Positions 33,247 to 43,100 of a stretch of 64,000 nt of DNA are shown one piece after another. The stretch comes from Flavobacterium sp. MC2016-06. Lineage in GTDB: Bacteria; Bacteroidota; Bacteroidia; Flavobacteriales; Flavobacteriaceae. The notes beneath the pieces are model-generated. The model did no database searches. It saw only the letters and a program-made list of their open reading frames with translations, and had not been told where the DNA came from. The position numbers were made by a program, and so were the translations under genes. The first letter of the stretch is position 1; every line of letters begins with the position of its first letter. Location of the stretch: assembly GCF_009711165.2 (NCBI RefSeq), contig NZ_WMID02000009.1, positions 1 through 64,000 of the forward strand, given 5' to 3'.

Positions 33247-34863
33247 ATGAGCCATATAAAACTCAATACTTTATCTGCTTTTGCATTACTTGTTTTAGCA
33301 GGATGTAGTGCAACTTTACAAGCACAAGTTTCAACCCCTAAAGAGATTACTTCTGCGCCTCTAGTTATTATAAAAAAAGCGCCAGTTTCTGACAATGATT
33401 TAAAAAGATGGAGTCATCTTGATTTAGTAAAAGACACTATTCCTGGAATGAGCGTTGATAAGGCTTATGACGAATTATTAAAAGGAAAAACAGGCGTAAA
33501 AGTAATAGTAGGTATTGTAGATTCTGGTATTGATATTGACCACGAAGATCTAAAAGGAATGATCTGGACAAATCCGAAAGAAATTCCAGGTAACGGAATA
33601 GACGACGATAAAAATGGATTTATTGATGATGTTAACGGATGGAATTTCCTTGGAGATATTGTACATGAAAATCTTGAAATGACCCGTATCGTTAAAAAAG
33701 GCGATGACGGTTCTGCACAATACAAAGATGCTTTAAAACAATATAATGAAAAATATGATGAAGCATTAAAAGACAAAGAACAAGTTGATTTTTTACTTGA
33801 CGTAAATAAAACTATAAAAGAAGCATTAAATAAGGAGACCTATAAACTTGAAGATTTAAATACCATTACTTCAACCGATCCAAAAGTTGCTAGAAGTAAA
33901 ATGGTAATGACTCAGGTTTTTACTAATGCAGGACCTACTTTTGATCCAAATGCAGATTTTGAAGAGTACAGAGAGCAGGTTTACGATCAATTGAATTACA
34001 ATTTGAATAAAGAATTTGACGGAAGAAAAGTTCTAGGAGATAATCCTGATGATATTAAAGACAATCACCGCGGTAACAATATTGTTTATGGTCCTGATAA
34101 AGAAAAAGCACTTCACGGAACTCACGTTGCCGGAATTATTGGGCAAATTCGCCACAATGATTTAGGCGGAGACGGTATTACCAACAATGTTCAAATTCTT
34201 ACCGTAAGAGCAGTTCCTGATGGAGATGAGTCTGATAAAGATATTGCATTAGGAATTCGTTATGCAGTTGATAATGGAGCAAAAGTAATTAACGGAAGTT
34301 TTGGAAAAGGGTTTTCTCCACACAAGCAATGGGTTTATGATGCGATAAAATATGCAGCTAAAAAAGATGTTTTAATCGTTCTTGCAGCAGGAAATGACGG
34401 TTACGATATTGATAAAGCAGAAAACGGTAATTATCCAAAAGACAGTGAAGACAATGTAAAAGAATATGCAGATAACGTAATTACCATTGGAGCAATAAAT
34501 AAAGTATACGGAGAAAATGTAATAGCAGGATTTTCTAATTTTGGAAAAATAAACGTTGATGTTTTTGCTCCTGGAGAAGAGATTTATGCAACAGTTCCGA
34601 ATAATAAATACAAATTTTTACAAGGAACTTCAATGGCATCACCAAATGCAGCAGGAGTGGCGGCTTTAATTCGTTCTTACTATCCTAAATTAAAAGCATC
34701 ACAAGTAAAACATATTCTGATGGATTCAGGCGTTTTACTTCCTGCAAAAGTGGCATTAGGAGAGGAACACGAAGTAAAATCTCTATCTGAAACTTCAAGA
34801 ACAGGCAAAATGGTAAACGCTTATAATGCTTTAATAATGGCAGAAAAAATGTCTAAGAAATAA
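33247..34863 (+). CDS. S8 family (subtilisin-like) serine peptidase lipoprotein
   Basis: 538 residues with a lipobox-like AGCSATLQ (cysteine 20). Catalytic triad D92 in GIVDSGIDIDHEDLKG, H293 in HGTHVAGIIG, S462 in GTSMASP. The Asp-His distance is about 200 residues, far above the usual 30-70, because of a charged, probably helical insertion (about 143-285). The oxyanion Asn is in LAAGNDG. It is probably an envelope-located protease. A terminator-like hairpin follows, then an M1 peptidase in the same direction. Confidence 0.92.
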   Translation: MSHIKLNTLSAFALLVLAGCSATLQAQVSTPKEITSAPLVIIKKAPVSDNDLKRWSHLDLVKDTIPGMSVDKAYDELLKGKTGVKVIVGIVDSGIDIDHEDLKGMIWTNPKEIPGNGIDDDKNGFIDDVNGWNFLGDIVHENLEMTRIVKKGDDGSAQYKDALKQYNEKYDEALKDKEQVDFLLDVNKTIKEALNKETYKLEDLNTITSTDPKVARSKMVMTQVFTNAGPTFDPNADFEEYREQVYDQLNYNLNKEFDGRKVLGDNPDDIKDNHRGNNIVYGPDKEKALHGTHVAGIIGQIRHNDLGGDGITNNVQILTVRAVPDGDESDKDIALGIRYAVDNGAKVINGSFGKGFSPHKQWVYDAIKYAAKKDVLIVLAAGNDGYDIDKAENGNYPKDSEDNVKEYADNVITIGAINKVYGENVIAGFSNFGKINVDVFAPGEEIYATVPNNKYKFLQGTSMASPNAAGVAALIRSYYPKLKASQVKHILMDSGVLLPAKVALGEEHEVKSLSETSRTGKMVNAYNALIMAEKMSKK

Positions 34864-34883
34864 TTGAAATATAGTACTAATCT

Positions 34884-34912
34884 AATGGAAGAGTGTAAGC
34901 TCTTCCATTTTC
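34884..34912 (+). terminator. Hairpin between the S8 and M1 peptidase genes
   Basis: AATGGAAGAG and CTCTTCCATT form a perfect 10-bp stem with a 6-base loop followed by a short T-rich run. It probably lowers read-through into the M1 gene rather than fully blocking it. Confidence 0.6.
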
Positions 34913-34919
34913 TATTATA

Positions 34920-36806
34920 ATGAATATGCGAAAAATAATTTTACTTTCTTTTTTGGGTTTGGGTTTAAACTCAGTATCAGCGCAAAATGCTCCGTATTGG
35001 CAGCAGCATGTCGACTATAAAATGGAAGTGTCGATGGATGTCAAAAACTATCAATACAAAGGAAAACAAGAATTGGTTTATACCAATAATTCTCCTGATA
35101 CACTTAAAAAAGTTTTTTATCATTTATATCCAAACGCTTTTCAGCCAGGAAGCGAAATGGATGCGCGTCTGCATTCTATAAAAGATCCTGACGGAAGAAT
35201 GGTGAATAAAGTAAAAGATGCTGATGGTAAAGAAACCAAACAAAGTAGAATTGAAACTTTGAAACCAAATGAAATTGGATTTTTAAAAATTACTAATTTC
35301 AAACAAGACGGTGTTTCGGCTCAAACAAGAACTTCGGCAACTATTCTGGAAGTGACTTTGGCAAAACCACTTTTACCAAATTCTAAAACCACTTTTACTT
35401 TAGATTTTGACGGACAAGTTCCTGTTCAGATTCGTCGTTCTGGAAGAAACAATTCCGAAGGAATCGAATTATCAATGTCACAATGGTATCCAAAATTGGC
35501 CGAATTTGATTTCGAAGGCTGGCATGCAGATCCATATATTGCAAGAGAATTTCATGGAGTTTGGGGTAATTTTGATGTGAAAATTACAATTGATAAAGAT
35601 TACACAATTGGAGGTTCTGGATACCTTCAAGATAAAAATGAAATTGGCCACGGTTACGAAGATGCTGGTGTAACAGTTGTGTATCCTAAAAAAGCAAAAA
35701 CATTAACATGGCATTTTATTGCGCCAAACGTGCATGATTTTACGTGGGCTGCAGATAAAGAATATGCACATGATGTTGTAAAAGGACCAAATGATGTCGA
35801 TTTGCATTTCTTCTACAAAAACACGCCAAAAGTGGCTGAAAACTGGAAACAGTTAGAACCATTGATGGTAAAAGTAATGGATTATTACAATCATAAAGTA
35901 GGAGCCTATCCGTACAAACAATATTCATTTATTCAAGGTGGAGATGGCGGAATGGAATATGCAATGTGTACTTTAATGTTAGGAAACGGAACGCTAAAAG
36001 GAATTCTAGGAACGGCTACACACGAACTAGGACATTCTTGGTTTCAGCATATTTTGGCTTCAAACGAATCGAAACATCCTTGGATGGACGAAGGTTTTAC
36101 AACGTATATTGAAGACAGCGCTTTGAATGAATTAGAAGGAGATAAAAAAGTGGCAAATCCTTTTGAAGGGAATTACAAAGCCTATTACAGTTTAGTTTCA
36201 TCTGGTAAAGAGCAACCACAGTCAACTCATGGCGATCGTTACGATGAAAATAGACCTTACAGTATTTCATCTTATGTAAAAGGAAGTATCTTTCTTTCAC
36301 AATTAGCTTATGTTATTGGTCAAGAAAATTTAGATGCAACTTTAAAAAGATATTTTAACGACTTTAAATTCAAACATCCTTCACCAAATGATATCAAGAG
36401 AACGGCAGAAAGAGTTTCTGGAGCTGAGTTAGATTGGTATTTGATCGATTGGACAGAAACTACAAATACAATAGATTACGGTATAAAAGATGTTGCTGAC
36501 AATGCAGGTAAAACAACCGTTACTCTAGAAAGAATTGGAAGAATGCCAATGCCTATAGATTTGAAAGTAGAATATACTGACGGAACTTTTGAGACTTTCT
36601 ACATTCCGTTAAGAATGATGAATTTCATTAAACCAAATCCAAATCCAAACGTAAAAAGAACTGTTTTGGATGATTGGGCTTGGGCAATGTCAAACTATAG
36701 TTTTACAATAGACAAAAACAAAACGGCAATTAAAAAAATCACGATCGATCCTAGCGGGTTAATGGCTGATGTAAAAGCTGCAAATAATGTTTATGAAGTA
36801 AAATAA
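34920..36806 (+). CDS. M1 family metallopeptidase
   Basis: 628 residues. Signal peptide KIILLSFLGLGLNSVSAQ. Zinc aminopeptidase motif HELGH (368-372), third ligand E391 in WMDEGFTTYIEDS, and the substrate motif GGMEYA (about 343-348) replacing GAMEN. The N-terminal beta domain and C-terminal domain (to TIDPSGLMADVKAANNVYEVK) are present. Located in the periplasm or on the outer membrane, it would trim peptides made by proteases such as the neighbour. Two ATG starts lie two codons apart (34920, 34926); both give the same signal. Confidence 0.92.
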   Translation: MNMRKIILLSFLGLGLNSVSAQNAPYWQQHVDYKMEVSMDVKNYQYKGKQELVYTNNSPDTLKKVFYHLYPNAFQPGSEMDARLHSIKDPDGRMVNKVKDADGKETKQSRIETLKPNEIGFLKITNFKQDGVSAQTRTSATILEVTLAKPLLPNSKTTFTLDFDGQVPVQIRRSGRNNSEGIELSMSQWYPKLAEFDFEGWHADPYIAREFHGVWGNFDVKITIDKDYTIGGSGYLQDKNEIGHGYEDAGVTVVYPKKAKTLTWHFIAPNVHDFTWAADKEYAHDVVKGPNDVDLHFFYKNTPKVAENWKQLEPLMVKVMDYYNHKVGAYPYKQYSFIQGGDGGMEYAMCTLMLGNGTLKGILGTATHELGHSWFQHILASNESKHPWMDEGFTTYIEDSALNELEGDKKVANPFEGNYKAYYSLVSSGKEQPQSTHGDRYDENRPYSISSYVKGSIFLSQLAYVIGQENLDATLKRYFNDFKFKHPSPNDIKRTAERVSGAELDWYLIDWTETTNTIDYGIKDVADNAGKTTVTLERIGRMPMPIDLKVEYTDGTFETFYIPLRMMNFIKPNPNPNVKRTVLDDWAWAMSNYSFTIDKNKTAIKKITIDPSGLMADVKAANNVYEVK

Positions 36807-36823
36807 TTTACCGAAGAGATACA

Positions 36824-36865
36824 AAGAAAGCCCTTAAATTGATTTTTAAGGGCTTTTTCTTTTTT
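36824..36865. terminator. Bidirectional terminator
   Basis: AAAGCCCTTAAA pairs with TTTAAGGGCTTT around a short loop, with T-run after it, between convergent genes. Confidence 0.88.
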
Positions 36866-36881
36866 CAATTTATCTAATAGA

Positions 36882-38081
36882 TTATACTGTTTTTACCTCT
36901 GTAATAACAGTAGTCTGTGTTTTCTTAAATGGAAATAATTGTCGGTAACTGGCAGATCTCCATAACCATTCAATAGGACCGTAATTATATTTAGACAGCC
37001 ACCATTTGCTTATAAACAGTTGAAGAATAAAAATGAAAACTGCCAATGAAAAGTAAAACCAATAAGGCATTGTGTCTGCAACATTTAAGCCAATTCCAGA
37101 GAAAATAAAGGCAGCTAATATGTTTTGAACGATATAATTGGTTAATGTCATTTTACCGCCGGCACTAAAATACGTAAAGATAGTCTTTAGTTTGCCTGCA
37201 TTGTACAACAAACAAATTCCAGTTGCAATAAAAATCATTGTGCTTAAAACAAGCCAGTAAAAGGGATTAAATACTTTAAAAAAGTCAGTAGCCTTATTAG
37301 TAATAACGACATAAAGGATGATGCCAATAATAATTGCAAAAACCAGACTGATTATCATTATATGTTTTATTAATTTTTTGTTTTCGTTTAGTCGCTCAAA
37401 GAAATTTAATTTTTGAAGCAAAAAGCCAAAAAGCATACAGGCCAACATTACAAAATGGGCTGTGATAGCATAACCTGGAATAATAATTTGCTCGTAAAAA
37501 GAAGCCAATAAATTAAATCTAAAAAAGTCAATCCAGTTTCCAGAATGATATAGTTTTAAATATTCTGGATTTGTTCCAATTTCAGGATGTTCAATAGTGA
37601 ATGTGTTGACAAAGCCCATCACAAAAGGAATTGAGAGAAAGAGAACAGCACAGATTATGGTTAAGGTTTTTGCAGAACATTTGTAAAAAAGTAATAAAAC
37701 AAGTCCTAAAAAAGCATAATCTTTTAAGATGTCACCGAGCCAGAAAGCCGAATTAATAAAAGCTAAAACAAAAAGTAAAATCATCCGCCAGCTAAAAAAC
37801 GCAACAGGATTTTTGCCTTTTGAAGCGACATTATTAATTAAAATAGCAAAACCGTAACCAAATAAAAGCGTTAATAAGGTCCAGGATTTTGCGGCGAAAA
37901 AATAACGATTAATGGTCCAGAGTATTTCAGATAAAACACTGTTGTTGATTTTATGTGGTACACCGATGTTTATAAAATCGGAATAATTGCCAAGAGCAAC
38001 ACCTAAAATTGCCCAGCCACGAAGAATATCGACAATAGCAGTTCTTTTACTTTGTTCGATAGGATGATAGGAATTTGTCAT
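36882..38081 (-). CDS. DUF418 family inner-membrane protein
   Basis: 399 residues with about ten membrane spans. The start IVDILRGWAILGVALGNYSDF and the C-terminal GGKMTLTNYIVQNILAAFIF, then SKWWLSKYNYGPIEWLWRSASY, are the hallmarks of the DUF418/YeiB family, which is related to acyltransferase-like membrane proteins. The biochemical role is not known. It is a single gene, ended by the strong terminator at 36824-36865. A -7-like element TACTTTTG is at 38149-38156. Confidence 0.88.
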   Translation of the reverse strand: MTNSYHPIEQSKRTAIVDILRGWAILGVALGNYSDFINIGVPHKINNSVLSEILWTINRYFFAAKSWTLLTLLFGYGFAILINNVASKGKNPVAFFSWRMILLFVLAFINSAFWLGDILKDYAFLGLVLLLFYKCSAKTLTIICAVLFLSIPFVMGFVNTFTIEHPEIGTNPEYLKLYHSGNWIDFFRFNLLASFYEQIIIPGYAITAHFVMLACMLFGFLLQKLNFFERLNENKKLIKHIMIISLVFAIIIGIILYVVITNKATDFFKVFNPFYWLVLSTMIFIATGICLLYNAGKLKTIFTYFSAGGKMTLTNYIVQNILAAFIFSGIGLNVADTMPYWFYFSLAVFIFILQLFISKWWLSKYNYGPIEWLWRSASYRQLFPFKKTQTTVITEVKTV

Positions 38082-38148
38082 TTGATTAACATTTTTTTTG
38101 TGATTTGATTGATGATTTTAGATAAAATTGAAATTATCCTAACGCAAC

Positions 38149-38156
38149 CAAAAGTA
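38149..38156 (-). promoter_or_regulatory. Candidate -7 element for the DUF418 gene
   Basis: TACTTTTG on the minus strand, 68 bases before the start codon. No clear TTTG further upstream. Confidence 0.35.
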
Positions 38157-38200
38157 AGAAAATTATATAACCAGATGCTTTTTCCTAAAAATATTTTTGC

Positions 38201-38255
38201 AAAAAAAGGCCTGATATTTTAAAAGTATTACTTTTAAAATATCAGGCCTTTTTTT
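38201..38255 (-). terminator. Strong terminator of the threonine dehydrogenase gene
   Basis: A perfect inverted repeat of about 26 bp per arm around a 3-base centre (GGCCTGATATTTTAAAAG in the left arm), including A- and T-runs at its ends. It follows the minus-strand gene 38271-39209. Confidence 0.92.
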
Positions 38256-38270
38256 ATAGTGATTTAAGTT

Positions 38271-39209
38271 TTAACTCAAATGTTCTAACATATCTTTTGT
38301 CATCGTTTCTAAATCAAAAGTATGTTTCCAGTCCCAATCTTCTCTAGCGGAAGCATCATCAATACTTGCAGGCCAGCTGTCTGCAATTTTCTGACGGAAA
38401 TCTGGATTGTAAGTAATCTCAAATTCAGGGATATGTTTTTTAATTTCGTTTGCAATTTCTGTCGGAGTAAAACTCATTGCCGCTAAATTATAAGACGAAT
38501 GTATTTTTATTTTTTCCGCCGGAGCTTGCATAATAGCAATAGTCGCATTAATTGCATCATCCATATACATCATTGGCATTTTTGTTTCTGATGATAAAAA
38601 GCATTCGTATTTTTTATCAGCAATAGCTTTGTAGAAAATATCTACAGCGTAATCTGTTGTTCCGCCGCCAGGAGGCGTAGACCAGCTTATTAAACCTGGA
38701 TAACGAATACTGCGTACATCTACACCATAAATATTATGGTAATATTCGCACCATCTTTCTCCAGATTGTTTACTAATTCCATAAACTGTAGAAGGCTCCA
38801 TTATTGTATATTGGGGCGTGTTTTCTTTTGGAGTAGTTGGGCCAAAAACGGCAATACTTGAAGGCCAGAAAACCTTTTGTATTTTTTTTGCTTTGGCTAG
38901 ATTTAAAACGTGAAATAAAGAATTCATGTTCAAATCCCAAGCAAAAGCTGGATTTTTCTCTGCAGTAGCAGACAAAAGAGCAGCCATTAAATAAATATCT
39001 GTAATTTTATGAACCTCAACAAGATGTTCAATTTGGTTAAAATCTAAAGCATTGACCACTTCAAAAGGACCTGAGTTAACAACGTCAGTATTTAATTTTC
39101 GGATATCAGAAGCAATTACATTTTCTGTTCCGTATAACTTACGTAATTTTTGAGTCAATTCTGTCCCAATTTGACCGCAAGCGCCAATGATCAATATTTT
39201 TGGATTCAT
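38271..39209 (-). CDS. tdh: L-threonine 3-dehydrogenase, short-chain/epimerase type
   Basis: 312 residues. NAD-binding GACGQIG (residues 9-15), catalytic serine S118 in WPSSIAVFG, and Tyr143-x3-Lys147 in TVYGISK. MEPSTVYGISK and YPGLISW and the GGGTTDYAVDIFY loop are specific for the UDP-galactose-4-epimerase-like threonine dehydrogenases first characterised from Flavobacterium frigidimaris. It oxidises L-threonine to 2-amino-3-oxobutyrate with NAD+. No kbl (glycine C-acetyltransferase) gene is adjacent. It is cytosolic and single. Confidence 0.93.
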   Translation of the reverse strand: MNPKILIIGACGQIGTELTQKLRKLYGTENVIASDIRKLNTDVVNSGPFEVVNALDFNQIEHLVEVHKITDIYLMAALLSATAEKNPAFAWDLNMNSLFHVLNLAKAKKIQKVFWPSSIAVFGPTTPKENTPQYTIMEPSTVYGISKQSGERWCEYYHNIYGVDVRSIRYPGLISWSTPPGGGTTDYAVDIFYKAIADKKYECFLSSETKMPMMYMDDAINATIAIMQAPAEKIKIHSSYNLAAMSFTPTEIANEIKKHIPEFEITYNPDFRQKIADSWPASIDDASAREDWDWKHTFDLETMTKDMLEHLS

Positions 39210-39229
39210 TTATGAGTTTTTTAGAGATA

Positions 39230-39237
39230 CAAATATA
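39230..39237 (-). promoter_or_regulatory. Candidate -7 element for tdh
   Basis: TATATTTG on the minus strand lies 20 bases before the start codon, but the -33 region does not match TTTG. Confidence 0.4.
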
Positions 39238-39336
39238 ACGTTTTCGCAAATAAATATGCTTTTTAACCAAGTAAATTATAAATTTAACAACAATAAAGTT
39301 TCTTTATTAGATTATTCTTCGTGAGCCGAAAGAAAG

Positions 39337-39424
39337 TTTGCCACAGATTAATAGGATTAAAAAGATTATTCCTAAAAGAAAATTCAATGAAAAAATCTTT
39401 TTAATCCTATTAATCTGTGGCAAA
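39337..39424. repeat. Perfect 31-bp inverted repeat
   Basis: Arms 39337-39367 and 39394-39424 are exactly inverse (left arm begins TTTGCCACAGATTAATAGGA) with a 26-base spacer. It lies between the divergent genes tdh and the mfd-linked lipoprotein, so it is not a normal terminator. The start TTTGCCAC is shared with the GCCACGAATT family. Confidence 0.85.
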
Positions 39425-39465
39425 ACAAGACCATTATTTAACATGATTTAAGGTAAAAAACAGAA

Positions 39466-39496
39466 TTCGTAATTGTAAATTTACTTTGTAACTTTG
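39466..39496 (+). promoter_or_regulatory. Promoter of the lipoprotein-mfd transcript
   Basis: TAACTTTG plus C (39489-39496) fits the -7 consensus. TTCG (39466-39469, one mismatch to TTTG) lies 19 bases upstream. The start would be near 39503, giving a very short leader. Confidence 0.6.
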
Positions 39497-39515
39497 CGGC
39501 CTAACGTTTTATCAA

Positions 39516-40127
39516 ATGAAATATAAAATATCTCTTTTTCTACTTTTGATTTTTGCACTGCAATCATGTCAAGATGAAGACGCAAAACGTCTTGCTGAAA
39601 ACTTAAAAGAAGCGAAAAAAAAGGAAGTTATTTTTAACAATATCAATAAAGGCTGGGTTTTTATTGAAGAACCAATCAATGAAGTTTCAGAAAAAAATGT
39701 GAGAGCATGGGCTGAATGGCGCGATTTTCTAAAAGAAATTGGTGATAAACCAAGAAGAACGATCGGAGCGTTTCAGAAAAAGTCAACAGCTATTTCAAAA
39801 AAAACAATGGCTTTAAATAATAATATTCCATCAGAATTTAATCAGCCGCAAATAAAAAGCCGTATTTCTACTCTAATTACCAAAATTAAAATGCTGGATT
39901 TGTTTATTCATTTAAATAAAATTCCAGACGAAAAAGTGACGTTTTTAGTAGGAGACATCAACAAGGAATTGGTTTCATTAGAAAGACAAATGGACAAACT
40001 TGTTGAAAAAAGCAAAATACCAAAAGAACAAGGAGAAGCTGATTTTTTAAAAATGTTAGACACTACGCGCGCAATCCCGAATCAAGTGCCAGTGCCTATT
40101 CGTAAAAATGGACAACTTGAGCAATAA
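39516..40127 (+). CDS. Lipoprotein overlapping mfd
   Basis: 203 residues; lipoprotein signal KISLFLLLIFALQSC (cysteine 18). The mature part is helical and highly charged (AKRLAENLKEAKKKEVIFNNINKGW, ISTLITKIKMLDLFIHL, LVSLERQMDKLVEKSK), without motifs I recognise. Its stop codon lies 20 bases inside the mfd reading frame, so the two are translated from one mRNA and probably coupled. Confidence 0.82.
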   Translation: MKYKISLFLLLIFALQSCQDEDAKRLAENLKEAKKKEVIFNNINKGWVFIEEPINEVSEKNVRAWAEWRDFLKEIGDKPRRTIGAFQKKSTAISKKTMALNNNIPSEFNQPQIKSRISTLITKIKMLDLFIHLNKIPDEKVTFLVGDINKELVSLERQMDKLVEKSKIPKEQGEADFLKMLDTTRAIPNQVPVPIRKNGQLEQ

Positions 40128-43100
40128 CGCCTTATATACTACATACGACAATTTACCTAAAGCACAGCAAATTGCTGCGCAGTTATTAGAACAAAATCAG
40201 GTAAAAATGCATCTTAGCGGTTTGCTGGGATCGGCAGTTTCATTTGTAATTCGAAGTGTTTTTAAAAAAACAGAACTACCTTTTTTAATTGTATTAGACA
40301 ATAAGGAAGAAGCTGCTTACTATTTGAACGATTTAGAGCAAATGATTGGTGAGCAAGATGTTTTGTTTTATCCAGCATCATTTCGACGTCCGTACCAAAT
40401 AGAAGAAACCGATAATGCCAATGTCTTACTTCGTGCTGAGGTTTTAAACCGAATAAATTCTCGCAAAAAACCAGCCATAATTGTTACCTATCCAGAAGCA
40501 CTTTTTGAGAAAGTAGTAACACGTCAGCAATTAGATAAAAACACTTTAAAAGTAGCTTTAAACGATAAAATTTCAATTGATTTTATCAATGAAGTTTTGT
40601 TTGAATATGAATTTAAAAGAGTTGATTTTATAACGGAACCAGGCGAATTTTCTGTTCGCGGAGGAATTGTCGATGTATTCTCTTTTTCAAACGATCATCC
40701 GTACCGAATTGAGTTTTTTGGAAACGAAGTAGACAGCATCAGAAGTTTTGATGTTGAAACGCAATTGTCTGTAGAAACACATAAAAAAATCACGATTATC
40801 CCGAATGTCGAGAACAAGATTTTTCAGGAAAACCGCGAAAGCTTTTTAGATTATATTTCCGAAAAAACAGTTGTTTTTATTCAAAATACAGACGGACTTT
40901 TTTCGCAGTTAGACAAACAATTCGCAAGAGCAGAAGAAGCTTTTGAGAAACTTTCTAAAGAAATAAAACACGCGGCTCCAGAACAATTGTTCTTGAATCA
41001 AACTTCATTTATAAAACGTGCCTTAGACTTTTCGATTGTAGAATTGGCTTCAAAACCGATTTTCAGAACAACCAAAAGTTTCGAATTCCATATACAGCCT
41101 CAGCCGTCATTCAATAAACAATTTGATTTGTTACTGAATAATTTGAGCGACAATCATTTTAATGGCTATAAAAATTATTTATTCTGTTCGAATGAAACAC
41201 AGGCAAAACGTTTTCATGATATTTTCGAGAGTTTAGACGAAGCCAATTCAGAGAACATTAGAAAACAATATCATACGATTGTATTGCCTTTATACCAAGG
41301 GTTTATTGACGAAGAAAATCAGATAACGGCGTATACAGATCACCAGATTTTTGAGCGTTATCATAAATTCAACATCAAAAACGGATACTCTAAAAAGCAG
41401 AATATTACGCTAAAAGAACTTACAGCGCTTTCTGTGGGCGATTATGTAACACACATCGATCACGGAATTGGAAAGTTTGGAGGTTTGCAGAAAATTCAAG
41501 TTGAAGGCAAAACGCAGGAAGCAATTAAGTTGGTTTATGCCGACAATGATATTGTGTACGTAAGCATTCATTCGCTTCATAAAATTTCTAAATATAACGG
41601 TAAAGATGGAACGCCGCCTAAAATCTATAAGTTAGGATCGAACGCTTGGAAAATTTTAAAACAAAAAACCAAAGCGCGTGTCAAACATATTGCCTTCAAT
41701 TTGATTCAATTGTATGCAAAAAGACGTTTAGAAAAAGGATTTCAGTTTGCGCCAGACAGTTATTTGCAAAACGAATTGGAGAGTTCTTTTATTTATGAAG
41801 ATACTCCAGATCAAACCAAATCTACAGCAGAAGTAAAAGCCGATATGGAAAGCGACAGACCAATGGATCGTTTGGTTTGCGGTGATGTAGGTTTCGGGAA
41901 AACGGAAGTTGCGATTCGTGCTGCTTTTAAAGCAGTTGACAATAGTAAACAAGTTGCCATTTTGGTTCCGACAACTATTTTAGCATACCAGCATTATAGA
42001 ACTTTTACAGAACGTTTGAAAGATATGCCAGTTTCTATTGGCTATTTAAACCGATTTAGAACGGCAAAACAAAAAACACAAACGTTAAAAGATTTAGCCG
42101 AAGGAAAACTAGATATTGTAATTGGAACGCACCAATTAGTAAACAAAAATGTGGTTTTTAAAGACCTTGGTTTATTGATTGTGGATGAAGAACAGAAGTT
42201 TGGTGTAAACGTAAAAGACAAACTTAAAACGATCGCAGCAAATGTTGATACGCTGACCTTAACAGCGACACCAATTCCGAGAACATTGCAGTTCTCGTTA
42301 ATGGCAGCGCGCGATTTATCAGTGATTACAACGCCTCCGCCAAATCGTTATCCGATAGAAACCAATGTAGTTGGTTTTAATGAAGAGATTATTCGTGATG
42401 CGATTTCGTATGAAATTCAAAGAAACGGACAAGTTTTCTTTATTAATAATCGAATCGAAAACATAAAAGAAGTTGCCGGAATGATTCAACGTTTGGTTCC
42501 AAATGCAAGAGTCGGAATTGGTCACGGACAAATGGACGGCGCCAAACTAGAGGAATTGATGTTAGGTTTTATGAATGGAGATTTTGATGTTTTGGTGGCA
42601 ACAACAATCATCGAAAGCGGATTGGATGTACCAAATGCTAATACGATTTTCATTAATAATGCTAATAATTTCGGATTATCAGATCTGCATCAAATGCGCG
42701 GTCGAGTAGGGCGAAGCAATAAAAAAGCATTCTGTTATTTTATCTGTCCGCCGTATTCGTCAATGACCGAAGATGCGCGTAAACGTATTCAAGCTTTAGA
42801 ACAATTTAGCGAATTAGGAAGTGGATTTAATATCGCAATGAAAGATCTTGAAATTCGTGGTGCCGGAGATTTATTAGGGGGCGAACAAAGTGGTTTCATT
42901 AATGAAATTGGTTTTGATACGTACCAAAAAATCATGAACGAAGCTATTGAAGAATTAAAAGAAAACGAATTCAAAGATTTATATCCAGAAGAAAATAATA
43001 TTGAAACCAAGGAATATGTAAAAGACTTGCAAATCGATACCGATTTTGAGTTGTTATTTTCTGATGAATATATTAATAATGTTACCGAACGTTTGAGTTT

